From the NCBI GenBank assembly GCA_022826925.1, contig JAJDTX010000010.1, forward strand, positions 1-43,880: DNA of 43,880 bases, read 5' to 3'. The position numbers and the translations under genes are program-made. The notes below the pieces were generated by a model. The model was given only the letters and a program-made list of their open reading frames with translations, made no database searches and was not told where the DNA came from. This DNA comes from Bryobacterales bacterium (GTDB lineage Bacteria; Acidobacteriota; Terriglobia; Bryobacterales; UBA6623). How positions within the stretch are numbered: the first letter of the stretch is position 1; each line of letters starts with the position of its first letter. Below, in pieces: positions 27,355 through 35,569 of this stretch.

Positions 27355-29457
27355 TCACCGCTCGACGAAAAACACGTCGTTTTGGATCAGTTCGCCGGGT
27401 TTGCGGTAGCGGGAGAGGCCTTCGAAGTAGAGCAGCGGCGGCGGTTTGCCTGCGGGAGGAGAGTGAAAGCCGGTCAGGCGTTCCATCGTGGGGAGGAGCG
27501 TTCCGCGGTCCGTCCGGTGAGGGATGACGCCGCTCGAAGAAAACGTCCGGCCGCCGTCGCGCGATTCGAGCCGGACGAGCCGTTGGATGTTCGGCTCATC
27601 CCTTAGCCAGAATTCCGGACGGCCGTGGATGCCGGGACTCCAATTGGCCCTCGGGTGCTCCAACGGCGCGAGCGTCAACACGAGGCTGATGACGTCGTTG
27701 CGCGTGATCGAGACGTTGCAGTTCACGGCAACCAAGCCCGGCCAGCGTTCGGCAATCTCCTCGCGCAGGGGACGTTTCGCCCATCCACCCTTTCCGTCGG
27801 GCGTGACCATGTTGATCCCGCCAGGCTGCGGCGTGTGGCGAATGTACACGACATAGGGGCGGTTTTGTTGATCGACGGTGAGACCGCAATGCTGAATGCC
27901 GGGTTTGGGCTTGTCGGTAGCGTCGCGGGATCGCTCGCCGTAGTCGATCAAGTCCAAGGTGTCCGTGGTGGCGGGGGTCTCAATTAGCGTTCCATCCGCC
28001 TTGGTCCAGCTCTGGCCAGAGTCGTCGCTGCGCATGTAGCCGACAGCCTGGACGAGACCCTGGGGATCGCGGTTGTGCTCGCCCTCGCGCTTGGCGTCTC
28101 CAAGAAAGAACCCGACCGACATGTGCAGCGTTTTCTTCTTCGGCCCCCAGGCCATTGCGTTGTGATAAGCGGCGTAGTATTTGAAGCGCTCCTGTTTCGT
28201 CACCAGCAGGCCGCGATACTCCCAATCCCCGCCCGGAGGCTTTGCATAGAAATCCATGCCCGCCCAGCCCTGGTCATGACGGCCAGTGATGTAGAGCGTG
28301 TCGTCTGGGCCGGAGAGGAGTATGGGGTAGGTTGTCTTCGCGAAAGTCTGGATGGGCGTCCATTCGGAAGAGTCGTTGGGGCGAATGCTTCGCCGGTATT
28401 GCAGACTGTCATGGTGCCCGCCGATGATGACGTGCAGGAAGCCTTTGCTGTCGGCCGTGATCGTGGGTCGTGCGTGGTTGTCACGGCCTTTTCCCAGGGT
28501 CTGGACCGCTGACCACTCGCCCGAGTTGCGGTCCAAAGTGCGCGCGCGGGCAAAGTAGCCTTCCTCGACCGAGTCTTGCCAGACGACATGGGTTTTGTCG
28601 CCGACTGTGACGATCTTGTTGCCGTTGCCCTGCGTGGCCCGCTCACTGCCGATGTTGGAAATCAGCGCGCGTCCAGTTTTGGTGACGTACGCTGACTCGG
28701 CAAGTTGATCTCGGATTGCCGCCGCGACAGCGTTGGCGAGAACACGGCTCCCTTCCGCGTTCGGATGCACGCCGTCTGAGAGGAGTGCGTCCGCCTGGGG
28801 TTTGGCGACCTCGTAGAGATCGTTCACCGCGACGCCACGCGAAATGACCGCCTCCAACGCGGCGGCATTATAGGCGACCACATCGCGATCGCGGCGAATA
28901 CCGGTCTTTTCCGCCCCAGAGCCAATGGGCGTCGACGCGGCCCAGATCAACTTTGCGCCCGTCGCCTTCAGGCGCGCGATCAGTTTCCCCAGGTTGGCGC
29001 GGTAGTCTTTCAGCGGAATCTGATGCCGGCCCTCGGGCGGCGGCGCGGTCTTGCCATTGGCGTCAAGATGAGTAAGGTCGTGGATCCCTGCGTTGAAGTG
29101 GATCACGTCCCACTTCACCTCGCCGAGATAGATTTCAATTTCGGCGAGCGTCTGGCGGGTCGAACGGCAGTTGTCCGGCGCGCGATACAAGTTGGCTGCG
29201 CCCATCAACTGCTTCCGCACCCCGGTCGTGTAGCGCATCGAAATCGAATCGCCGATGAGCAGTACGTTTGGCAGCTCCGGATCAGCCTCGACGAAGCCGT
29301 ATTCCGGGCGCTCCTGGTATTTCTTCGGAACGACTTTGAACCAGGCATCATTACTGCCGTAGGGATTCGCGCCGTCGGCTCCGGATGGGACCAGCCAAGT
29401 CACCGCAGCCACAGTCAGGGCAATGCGGCTCACTCGTGACCGGGATCGAGCGCCCAT
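27355..29457 (-). CDS. Secreted SGNH hydrolase fused to a BNR-type beta-propeller
   Basis: A 700-residue protein from ATG 29457 (after GAGAAA), preferred over TTG 29505 because it begins the signal peptide MGARSRSRVSRIALTVAAVTW. Residues about 60-250 are an SGNH/GDSL esterase: LLIGDSISMRY with Ser71, HFNAGIHDL as the Gly/Asn blocks, and SDGVHPN with Asp228 and His231. Residues about 270-700 are a BNR_4-like propeller (ATQGNGNKIVTVGDKTHVVWQDS, DNHARPTITADSKGFLHVIIGGHHDS, AAYHNAMAWG, GIQHCGLTVDQQNRPYVVYIRH). BNR_4 propellers include polysaccharide lyases such as ulvan-lyase families, so a deacylase plus lyase or binding module is likely. Flanked by sulfatases, it probably works on the same sulfated glycan. 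Confidence 0.82.
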   Translation of the reverse strand: MGARSRSRVSRIALTVAAVTWLVPSGADGANPYGSNDAWFKVVPKKYQERPEYGFVEADPELPNVLLIGDSISMRYTTGVRKQLMGAANLYRAPDNCRSTRQTLAEIEIYLGEVKWDVIHFNAGIHDLTHLDANGKTAPPPEGRHQIPLKDYRANLGKLIARLKATGAKLIWAASTPIGSGAEKTGIRRDRDVVAYNAAALEAVISRGVAVNDLYEVAKPQADALLSDGVHPNAEGSRVLANAVAAAIRDQLAESAYVTKTGRALISNIGSERATQGNGNKIVTVGDKTHVVWQDSVEEGYFARARTLDRNSGEWSAVQTLGKGRDNHARPTITADSKGFLHVIIGGHHDSLQYRRSIRPNDSSEWTPIQTFAKTTYPILLSGPDDTLYITGRHDQGWAGMDFYAKPPGGDWEYRGLLVTKQERFKYYAAYHNAMAWGPKKKTLHMSVGFFLGDAKREGEHNRDPQGLVQAVGYMRSDDSGQSWTKADGTLIETPATTDTLDLIDYGERSRDATDKPKPGIQHCGLTVDQQNRPYVVYIRHTPQPGGINMVTPDGKGGWAKRPLREEIAERWPGLVAVNCNVSITRNDVISLVLTLAPLEHPRANWSPGIHGRPEFWLRDEPNIQRLVRLESRDGGRTFSSSGVIPHRTDRGTLLPTMERLTGFHSPPAGKPPPLLYFEGLSRYRKPGELIQNDVFFVER

Positions 29458-29769
29458 GGCTTTCTCAGCGTACTTCAACGGGCTGGAGGGACCCCGCTCC
29501 GGCAATTACAACAGAGCCCATTACCCTGCATTGAACGCCGGGGTCGATTTTGGCGCCTGGAGAGGCTTGATGCCTGTTAGCTGCTGGGAACAAGCGAAGC
29601 CACAAACTCCTAACCGAAAGGCGCGGAAAGGCCCTTCTAGCGGGCTCCAGGGCCCTGTTTAAGGGCATCCGGGTCATTTGAGTCGCAATCAATGAGCGCG
29701 AAATTCTTTCACAACATTTCCACCGGGTCGCCGCTCGAGCAGTGGCGCAGGAGTGTTTTGCCGCCGGGG

Positions 29770-31437
29770 CTATTCCGGGTAGAGAATCATCTCTCCGGAA
29801 GACGCCACTGGTTCCCAGGCCCCCTTGAACTCGGCGACCAGCTCAGGCTGTTCGGCGCTTAAGTCTGTGGTCTCGCCTGGATCATCGATCATGTTGTACA
29901 ACTGCCATCCCGGCGCTGCTCCTCTGGGACCATGTGGCGACTTCAACCGCGAGTACTTCCAGTTGTCCTTGACCAAAGCCACTTGCCCGTCGTGCTCCCA
30001 CAGGAAGACGGTGTCGGGCCGGTTCAGGTCTGCGCCCTCTTCGGTCAGCAGCGGGGCGAACGAGGCGCCTTCAAGCTCGTGCACCGGCCGGCCTTGGTAG
30101 GTTGTCCCAGGGTGCTCCACGCCCGCGAGGTCGAGAAGAGTCGCTGACAGGTCGCGGACAGTGAGGAAGGCGCTCTCTGTCCCGCCTTTGCGGATGACGC
30201 TGGAGTGGTTGACGAAGGCAGCCGCGCGAATGCCGCCGGATGCGACTGTTCCCTTGTGCAAGTGGTATGGCCCCATCCCAGCTTGCGCCCAGCCAGGACC
30301 GTACGTCACGAACGAGTCGGGCCGGCCGAAGTTTTCTAGGTCGTTGTTGATTCTCTCCGGTCTGCGAGGCGCTCTGCGCGCAAAGTCCAGATCGCTGGAA
30401 GCGGCGCCGTTGTCGGACATGAAGACGATGACCGTGTTATCCAACTCGCCGGTTTCATCAAGACGCTCAACAATGCGTCCGACGTTGTAATCAAGGTTTT
30501 CGACCATCGACGCATAGATCTCCATGGCCCTCGAGTACTTCGAGCGCTCCTCGTCGCTGAGGCTATTCCAGGTCCGTGCGAAGGGTTCGGCGGGCTTGTC
30601 CCTGGCTTGCTCCGAGATGACGCCTGCCTCGACCGCTCCAGCGATGCGTTGCTTCCTCAGCTCGTCGTAACCTCCGTCGTACTTGCCCTCGTATTTGTCC
30701 AGCCAATCCTTGGGAACCTGCAAGGGCCAGTGCGGGCTTGTGTAGGCCATATAGCTAAACCAGGGTGCGGCGTTTTCTTTGCTTTCTTCGAGAAACGAGA
30801 GGAACTTGTCGGTGTAGAAATCCGTTGAGTAGAACTCGTTGGGCATGGATTCGAGAGTTTCACCGTCCTCCCAGTAACGCTCTGCCGGAACATTCGCAAA
30901 GTGGACAGCGGAACCGAACTTGAGGCCAAAGGATCGATGGAAGCCCTGAGCTGCCGGACTCAGCTCCGGCGTCTCACCGAGGTGCCACTTGCCCACCATG
31001 TAGGTGCGGTAGCCGGCGTCTTGAAGAAGCTTCGGAATCGGAACGATGCGATCGGTCAGATGCCCCTCATAACCGGGTTTTCCTCGGCGAGCTTCGACCA
31101 GCGGATCGCCGTTGAACCGAGCTATCGTAACCAGCTGCGTCCCCATGCCCGCTAAGTGCGGATGGGTGCCGGAGATGAGAGCGGTACGAGTTGGAGCGCA
31201 GCTGGGGTGCACATGAAAGTTCGTCAGCCGCACGCCGCCAAAGGCAAGCTCATCTAGGTGCGGCGTCCGAATCTCGCCGCCAAACGAACCAAGGTCGGTG
31301 TAGCCCATGTCGTCGGCGACGATCAGCAGGATGTTGGGCCGGCGAGCCTCGGTGCTGTCCGCCGTATCGTCTTGACGGCATCCCGCTAGCACGGCGAGGC
31401 ATAGGACTGCATGAATGTGAAATCGCGGGACTCGCAT
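29770..31437 (-). CDS. Arylsulfatase (formylglycine-type) lipoprotein
   Basis: A 555-residue type I sulfatase. The leader MRVPRFHIHAVLCLAVLAGC has a proper lipobox (LAGC, Cys20), so it is membrane-anchored. The catalytic core begins RRPNILLIVADDMGYTDLGSFGG; Cys80 in CAPTRTALISGTHPH is the formylglycine site; GKWHLGETPELSPAAQGF and VFMSDNGAASSD supply further active-site residues. The C-terminal region (WKYSRLKSPHGPRG...LYNMIDDPGETTDL) is typical of arylsulfatase A-like enzymes. It removes sulfate esters at the cell envelope. It runs in the same direction as the SGNH/BNR gene, but a 312-base gap separates them. Confidence 0.9.
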   Translation of the reverse strand: MRVPRFHIHAVLCLAVLAGCRQDDTADSTEARRPNILLIVADDMGYTDLGSFGGEIRTPHLDELAFGGVRLTNFHVHPSCAPTRTALISGTHPHLAGMGTQLVTIARFNGDPLVEARRGKPGYEGHLTDRIVPIPKLLQDAGYRTYMVGKWHLGETPELSPAAQGFHRSFGLKFGSAVHFANVPAERYWEDGETLESMPNEFYSTDFYTDKFLSFLEESKENAAPWFSYMAYTSPHWPLQVPKDWLDKYEGKYDGGYDELRKQRIAGAVEAGVISEQARDKPAEPFARTWNSLSDEERSKYSRAMEIYASMVENLDYNVGRIVERLDETGELDNTVIVFMSDNGAASSDLDFARRAPRRPERINNDLENFGRPDSFVTYGPGWAQAGMGPYHLHKGTVASGGIRAAAFVNHSSVIRKGGTESAFLTVRDLSATLLDLAGVEHPGTTYQGRPVHELEGASFAPLLTEEGADLNRPDTVFLWEHDGQVALVKDNWKYSRLKSPHGPRGAAPGWQLYNMIDDPGETTDLSAEQPELVAEFKGAWEPVASSGEMILYPE

Positions 31438-31446
31438 CTTCCTCTC

Positions 31447-31695
31447 CTATCCGCCCTCTCCTTCGTCGGGCGTTTGAAGCTTGTGGTATTGAAGCTCCTT
31501 GCGTGCTTCATCGAGTCGCTTGCCCTGTTTGAGCAACGCCAGGATTTGCTCCTCGGCTTCGTTAATCTGTTCCGCCGTCGCGAGGACTTCTTCTTCACGG
31601 AACTTGGGAATGGCGACGACCCCGTCGCTGTCGCCGACCATGATGTCGCCCGGCATTACGCGGGCGCCTCCGATATTGACCGACGACCGGTCTCG
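31447..31695 (-). pseudogene. RraA/HMG-aldolase family C-terminal remnant
   Basis: On the minus strand the last 80 or so codons read DRSSVNIGGARVMPGDIMVGDSDGVVAIPKF and then a long charged helix (EEVLATAEQINEAEEQILALLKQG). This is the C-terminus of RraA-like proteins (4-hydroxy-4-methyl-2-oxoglutarate aldolase / ribonuclease regulator). The upstream part of the same open frame shows none of the conserved N-terminal half, including the GxRD active-site region. It lies just upstream of and in line with the arylsulfatase gene, suggesting a deletion fused foreign DNA here. Confidence 0.68.
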
Positions 31696-32264
31696 GGCCC
31701 GATTCGGTTTCGACCTGCGGCTAAAGATCGACCCGATGCGGTCCGCGCCAGTCGAGGCCCGGGGGCGAGAGTAGATCTGGCTACAAGTGAGGGCTCGCCC
31801 GGCGCTCAAGGCAAGGTGCTGAAAGAGGCCAAGACAGAGAAAAGCACTCCTCTTGGGCGCCCTAACGTCGTCGTTCGCGGCCGCTAGTCCCGTAGACACA
31901 CCCGGACCTCCGTGGCCGAGCCTGCCTTTGATTCGGTGGTGCGAGGTGGCCGGGCCGATCATGGAGGGGTAGATTGTACCGCTGCTGTTGCATGGCGATA
32001 ACAAGCGATCCAACGAACGACCTATTCTCGGCCTTCTCAAACCCTGCCCAGAGCGCTCTAAGCCCTTCCACACAGTACTTTGAGCCTCTTGAGACCCTTG
32101 AATCTTCGCGGGTAAATTAATTAGCCGATTGTGCCGAAGTCGCGCGTGCTACACTCGCTTGGCGAACCTCAGCACTGGGCATCTCAGAGCAAGCGGACAA
32201 TTGCAACACGAGACCCATTCCATGTTTGCCGCCAATTGATCACGCAGGGACGCAGCGAGCGATA
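31696..32264. other. Region without an intact gene
   Basis: About 570 bases. The minus-strand frame of the RraA remnant stays open to 32073 but has no family signal. An AT-rich spot (TAAATTAATTA, near 32113-32123) precedes the methyltransferase and may belong to its promoter. Nothing else was recognised. Confidence 0.35.
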
Positions 32265-33209
32265 ATGTGGCCGCTCGATAGCACCGGCAGGTATGAAGTA
32301 GTCTCCAAGACTGACCGTCGGGGCAGGCCCCTACGTACAGTTATCTGCCTGGACACGGGGTTGGTTCGCAACGACCCAGTGCCGGACGACGCCGAACTCG
32401 CGCAGTTTTACGCCGAGGACTACCGCATCAGCTACAAGGGCGCCCGGAAGCCTCGCCGCCGCCAGATTCTTCGCAATTTTCGACGTGCGGCAGCTTATGT
32501 GCGCTCTTATCGGGATTTGTTGGAACCCAAGAGCCGCGTATTGGATGTAGGAGCCGGCTCGGGTGAGTTCGCTTTCCTGATGACGCGTCTCGGCAAGACG
32601 GTCACAGGCATCGAGCCCAATGTAGACTACGCGGCCTATTGCAGGGACGAGCTTGGACTGGATGTACGCACATCCCATCTTGCCCCCGACTTGTTCCGGC
32701 CCGGGCAGTTCGACCTGATCCGCATGAACCATGTATTGGAACATCTGAACAACCCGGTACGGTATCTCGGCGAGATCGCCAACTGGCTTGCGCCGGATGG
32801 GCTGCTGTACATCGAAGTGCCCAACATCGAAGCCGACTGTCGCAGCAAGTCGCGCGGCCGCATGTTCCACTACGCCCATATCTTCAATTTCAATCCGTGG
32901 ACCTTGCGAGCCTGCGCGGGTCTGGCCGGCCTGACCGAAGCGCCAGAGACCGCACGGAAGTCAGCGGGGACCACCCGCGCTTTCTTCCGCCCAGATGCCG
33001 CAGCCGCCGAGTCAACTAAGGTCAGGAATCCGCAGAACGCTGACCATGTGCGGACATTGATCCGTGCGCATTACGGAGGAGCTTTCAGCAAAGGAAAGGC
33101 GGCCAAGCCGATTCGCAAGCTCGCCGGCCAAATCGAAGAGAGTCTGACGGGGCTGTTCTTGGGCTCGCCAGCCTCTATCGCGGAGAGCGTGGCCCGCGGA
33201 CTTCAATGA
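32265..33209 (+). CDS. Class I SAM-dependent methyltransferase (Methyltransf_23 type)
   Basis: 314 residues from ATG 32265; an in-frame TTG at 32226 would add 13 residues with no support. Residues 92-103 (VLDVGAGSGEFA) are the SAM-binding motif I; VTGIEPN is motif II-like; FDLIRMNHVLEHLNNPVRYLGEI and DGLLYIEVPN are motif III and the acidic loop, as in Methyltransf_23 proteins that modify sugars or small acids. The substrate cannot be told. Its stop overlaps the start of an integrase fragment (ATGA at 33206-33209), which suggests insertion or recombination at its 3' end, and the last 20 codons may be altered. Confidence 0.78.
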   Translation: MWPLDSTGRYEVVSKTDRRGRPLRTVICLDTGLVRNDPVPDDAELAQFYAEDYRISYKGARKPRRRQILRNFRRAAAYVRSYRDLLEPKSRVLDVGAGSGEFAFLMTRLGKTVTGIEPNVDYAAYCRDELGLDVRTSHLAPDLFRPGQFDLIRMNHVLEHLNNPVRYLGEIANWLAPDGLLYIEVPNIEADCRSKSRGRMFHYAHIFNFNPWTLRACAGLAGLTEAPETARKSAGTTRAFFRPDAAAAESTKVRNPQNADHVRTLIRAHYGGAFSKGKAAKPIRKLAGQIEESLTGLFLGSPASIAESVARGLQ

Positions 33210-33466
33210 TCCGGGATAGCTGGCGTGTAGTCTGCGCCGACGCTGAACTCGGCAACCTTCGTCTGCACGACGTTCGGCACGCAGTAGCCAGTCAGGCCGT
33301 CACCTCCGATGAGAACCTGCCGTTGGTCCACAAGGCTCTGGGCAGTCGACGGCACGGGACTACGGCGAGCTACGCCAATAGTGCCGACGCGCACCTCGTG
33401 GAGGCAACGGAACAGGGGGAGCGATCATGGCCAAGTCCATGGGTGTGCAGCGATGTTGTGCCATAG
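33206..33466 (+). pseudogene. Tyrosine recombinase (phage integrase) C-terminal remnant
   Basis: The 86-codon frame reads LRLHDVRHAVASQAV (the R-x-H-D-x-R-H box with catalytic Arg), LPLVHKALGSRRHGTTASYANSAD (LxGH-like box plus catalytic Tyr) and a helical tail. The LGH histidine is replaced (LGS), and the N-terminal DNA-binding and first catalytic parts are gone. It is a relic of a mobile element rather than a working integrase, although the tail frame is still open. Confidence 0.68.
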
Positions 33467-33484
33467 AATCGGGGTGGCTCTAAG

Positions 33485-33790
33485 TCAGTCCGAGTAGCTC
33501 TCCCAATCTCGTTTCCTGTTGAAGTGGTCGAAGGCGCTCTGGGATGCTCCTGTCGGGATCTGTTCGAAGAGCAGCACCCCCGGCCAGAACAGGTCGATGA
33601 AGCCCGAGCGGTTGTCGAGCTTCGCGACATGCGCCTCGTATCGCGCGACGCTCCGACTCCGCACCCCGATCACGTCGAAGAAGACGTTGTAGAAGCTCTA
33701 CGTTTCGCCCTTCTCGTAAGCAGCGTCCTTCCAGTCCTCAGCAAAGGCGGCCGCGCCCACGCGAACCTCATTCCACGACCGGCGCTTCAC
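33485..33790 (-). pseudogene. MmeI-like (type IIG/IIL) restriction-modification N-terminal remnant with nonsense codon
   Basis: From GTG 33790 the minus strand reads MKRRSWNEVRVGAAAF, AEDWKDAAYEKGET, then TAG at 33700-33698, then SFYNVFFDVIGVRSRSVARY, EAHVAKLDNRSGFIDLFWPG and VLLFEQ. Apart from the stop, which replaces the family's glutamine (ETQSFYN; CAG to TAG), this is the N-terminal nuclease-domain pattern of MmeI-like combined restriction/methyltransferase enzymes. After FEQ the expected KSAGRDL segment is lost, and the frame ends SAFDHFNRKRDWESYSD at TGA 33485. Over 800 further residues including the methylase are missing, so the gene is dead. Confidence 0.75.
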
Positions 33791-33969
33791 GCCACCCTAC
33801 CCGTTGTGCGCCGTCTGTTGGACGGTCTGCCGTTAGTCGAAAGCGGATGATCGGCGACAGGCGGGACAGATCCCTCTCTGACAGTGCTAGCACAAGTCTC
33901 GATCATGCGTGAAGCGCGCCCGCGAGCAACTCCTGCTATTGCTCGGTTGCGCGCGACCCACATACGCGT

Positions 33970-34611
33970 TCAGGGATAACTATCGCACCGAACCCGGGCG
34001 ATCATCTTCATGAGTTTTTCGCCGTCTACGAGATTGATCGGCTTCCCTTTCGCGAATCGTGCGGCCTCGGCCGTGAACGTTCCCGAACAAACGATGAAGA
34101 CTCCCCCGGCCGATTGGGCGGCAAGAATGCCGAACATCTCTCTTACCGTCGCGACGCCGACGCGCCGGTTGCGCCAGTTCTTGCATTGGACCAGATATGT
34201 CTTTCCGCCCTTTCGCAGGCGAATGTCCACGCCGCCGTCCGCGCCATCGTAGGCGTTCTCGATCACCATGAATCGGTCTCTTCTGAACGCTTCTGCCGTG
34301 AGTTCCTCGAATTGCTTCCAGGGCAGATCTCGAATGGACTCTAGGCTCCGTTGGCGATCCAGAAGTCGCCTCTTGCGACGGCGCTTGAAGAATGACGACA
34401 CCGCCGTCACCAGGAAGGGTATGGCAACGGCCATGCCGATGTAGCTCGCCTTGCTCTGCAGGGGAACAAGAATCGCCGACCAGGGCGACTCAATCGACAT
34501 GGATGGGAATACGTACACGAATCCGCCCCAAAGGACAGCGGCGATGGCTGCGCTCACCCACCACGGGAGCAAGCTCAGCTTGAACAGGAGACCTTTTTTC
34601 CTTCGCGGCAT
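33970..34611 (-). CDS. Membrane-anchored Mrr-type restriction endonuclease-like protein
   Basis: 213 residues. Two hydrophobic segments (about 15-35 and 56-74) followed by a basic stretch FKRRRKRRLLDRQR place the rest in the cytoplasm. Residues 92-210 are an Mrr_cat fold: DLPWKQFEELTAEAFRRD, DGGVDIRL with Asp129 and the QCK pair Gln142/Lys144 forming the D-x(n)-QxK nuclease site, and GVFIVCSGTFTAEAARFA. Similar TM-Mrr proteins are thought to cut foreign or modified DNA. It lies beside restriction and toxin-antitoxin debris, fitting a defence role. The active site appears intact. Confidence 0.8.
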   Translation of the reverse strand: MPRRKKGLLFKLSLLPWWVSAAIAAVLWGGFVYVFPSMSIESPWSAILVPLQSKASYIGMAVAIPFLVTAVSSFFKRRRKRRLLDRQRSLESIRDLPWKQFEELTAEAFRRDRFMVIENAYDGADGGVDIRLRKGGKTYLVQCKNWRNRRVGVATVREMFGILAAQSAGGVFIVCSGTFTAEAARFAKGKPINLVDGEKLMKMIARVRCDSYP

Positions 34612-34869
34612 CAGTAGGAATCCATCAGGATCGTTGGGTCAAGCGACGATGGCGGTGTACTTCGACGCCCAAGATGTTGCGTTCTGCGTTCGATTGGGTC
34701 CAATGACTCCGGTCTCGTCGCGACTCTCCTCGCGAATTCGGTCGAGGATTACGCGCACACTCGGCCTCCTTGCGAAATCGAGACTCATCTGGCTGTCGTC
34801 ATGAATGGGATATTATGCCGGGATCTCACCCTGTGGCGTTCCGGCCCGAGGCGGTGACGATGCGGGCGG

Positions 34870-35187
34870 TCACACCACCGCGCCCAGACCGTTCTTCGCG
34901 ACCAGCGTCAACAGCTTGAGCGAGGCTCCCCGAGGACGCTTCTCCCCGCGCTCCCACTGGCTCACCAGCCCGGTCGTCACGTTGAGGTAGCGGGCGAACA
35001 CCGCCTGGCTCGCGTTCTCGCGTAGCCGGAGCGCACGAATGTCCTCCGGTGCCATCTCCTCGACCGGCGTCAGGCACATCTCGTCGAACGCCCGCATCGT
35101 GCGCTTCGACATCAGACCGGTCTCGGCCAGTCCGAGCGCTGCCTCGTGCGCGGCCGCCAGCGCTTCACTCTTGTACTGCTTCGTCAT
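34870..35187 (-). CDS. HigA/NadS-like helix-turn-helix antitoxin, orphan
   Basis: 105 residues with the family pattern MSKRTMRAFDEMCLTPVEEMAPEDIRALRLRENASQAVFARYLNVTTGLVSQWERGEKRPRGASLKLL in order: a lead segment, the PEDIRALRxxxxxSQ entry and an XRE helix-turn-helix. Homologues are antitoxins encoded after a RelE/HigB-type toxin. Searching upstream on the same strand (35188-35300), all three frames stop without a HigB signature, so the toxin gene is missing. The protein may still autoregulate. Confidence 0.85.
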   Translation of the reverse strand: MTKQYKSEALAAAHEAALGLAETGLMSKRTMRAFDEMCLTPVEEMAPEDIRALRLRENASQAVFARYLNVTTGLVSQWERGEKRPRGASLKLLTLVAKNGLGAVV

Positions 35188-35538
35188 CGCACTTCACCTC
35201 GATTATCCCCCCAACCGCCTGTGTCACCGCGAGGCCCACCCGGTCAAGCGGCAGCTACTCGGCGGCCAGTCGCGATCTTGGCAGTCACACCGGACGCACA
35301 GTCGGTGGACCTCTCGACTGCGCACAAGATAGCGCAAACGCCGGTGATTTCAGCGACTTACGGTTCGGGCGGTTTCCGCTCGTCGCAGGGCTCGGACACC
35401 CGGCATCGTCGGCGAACACGTTGGACACGGCCGCAGCGCGGGCACCAGATCGGACTATGGGTACGACGCACTCGCCCGATGTGCGCTTGCGACGGCCCAT
35501 GCAAGGCCTAGTCGCGCCGTTCGGAAGGGCACCCCGCA
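35188..35538. other. Region without a recognised gene
   Basis: About 350 bases between the orphan antitoxin and the hydroxy-acid oxidase promoter. No HigB-like toxin or other family pattern was found in six frames; open frames here look like chance in GC-rich DNA. Confidence 0.35.
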
Positions 35539-35567
35539 TTGACAAGTACCACCGCCGGTGGTAGCTT
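35539..35567 (+). promoter_or_regulatory. Candidate promoter with embedded 17-bp palindromic operator
   Basis: TTGACA (35539-35544) is a perfect -35; 17 bases on, TAGCTT (35562-35567) is a weak -10. Between them, 35547-35563 is the perfect odd palindrome TACCACCGCCGGTGGTA (8-base arms around a central C). A repressor bound there would block polymerase directly. The -10 lies so close to the ATG at 35570 that the transcript would be leaderless or use a later GTG (35576) or TTG. The elements are seen; their function is inferred. Confidence 0.5.
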
Positions 35568-35569
35568 GC

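Noticed and set aside
31696..32073. Upstream part of the RraA frame read as a full 208-codon gene
   Set aside because: Only the last 80 or so codons carry RraA conservation; the rest is unrelated, so a full gene is not supported.
34639..34788. 49-codon minus-strand frame just upstream of the Mrr-like gene (begins MSLDFARRPSVRVILDRI)
   Set aside because: No ribosome site and no family recognised; could be a chance frame. Left out of the gene list.
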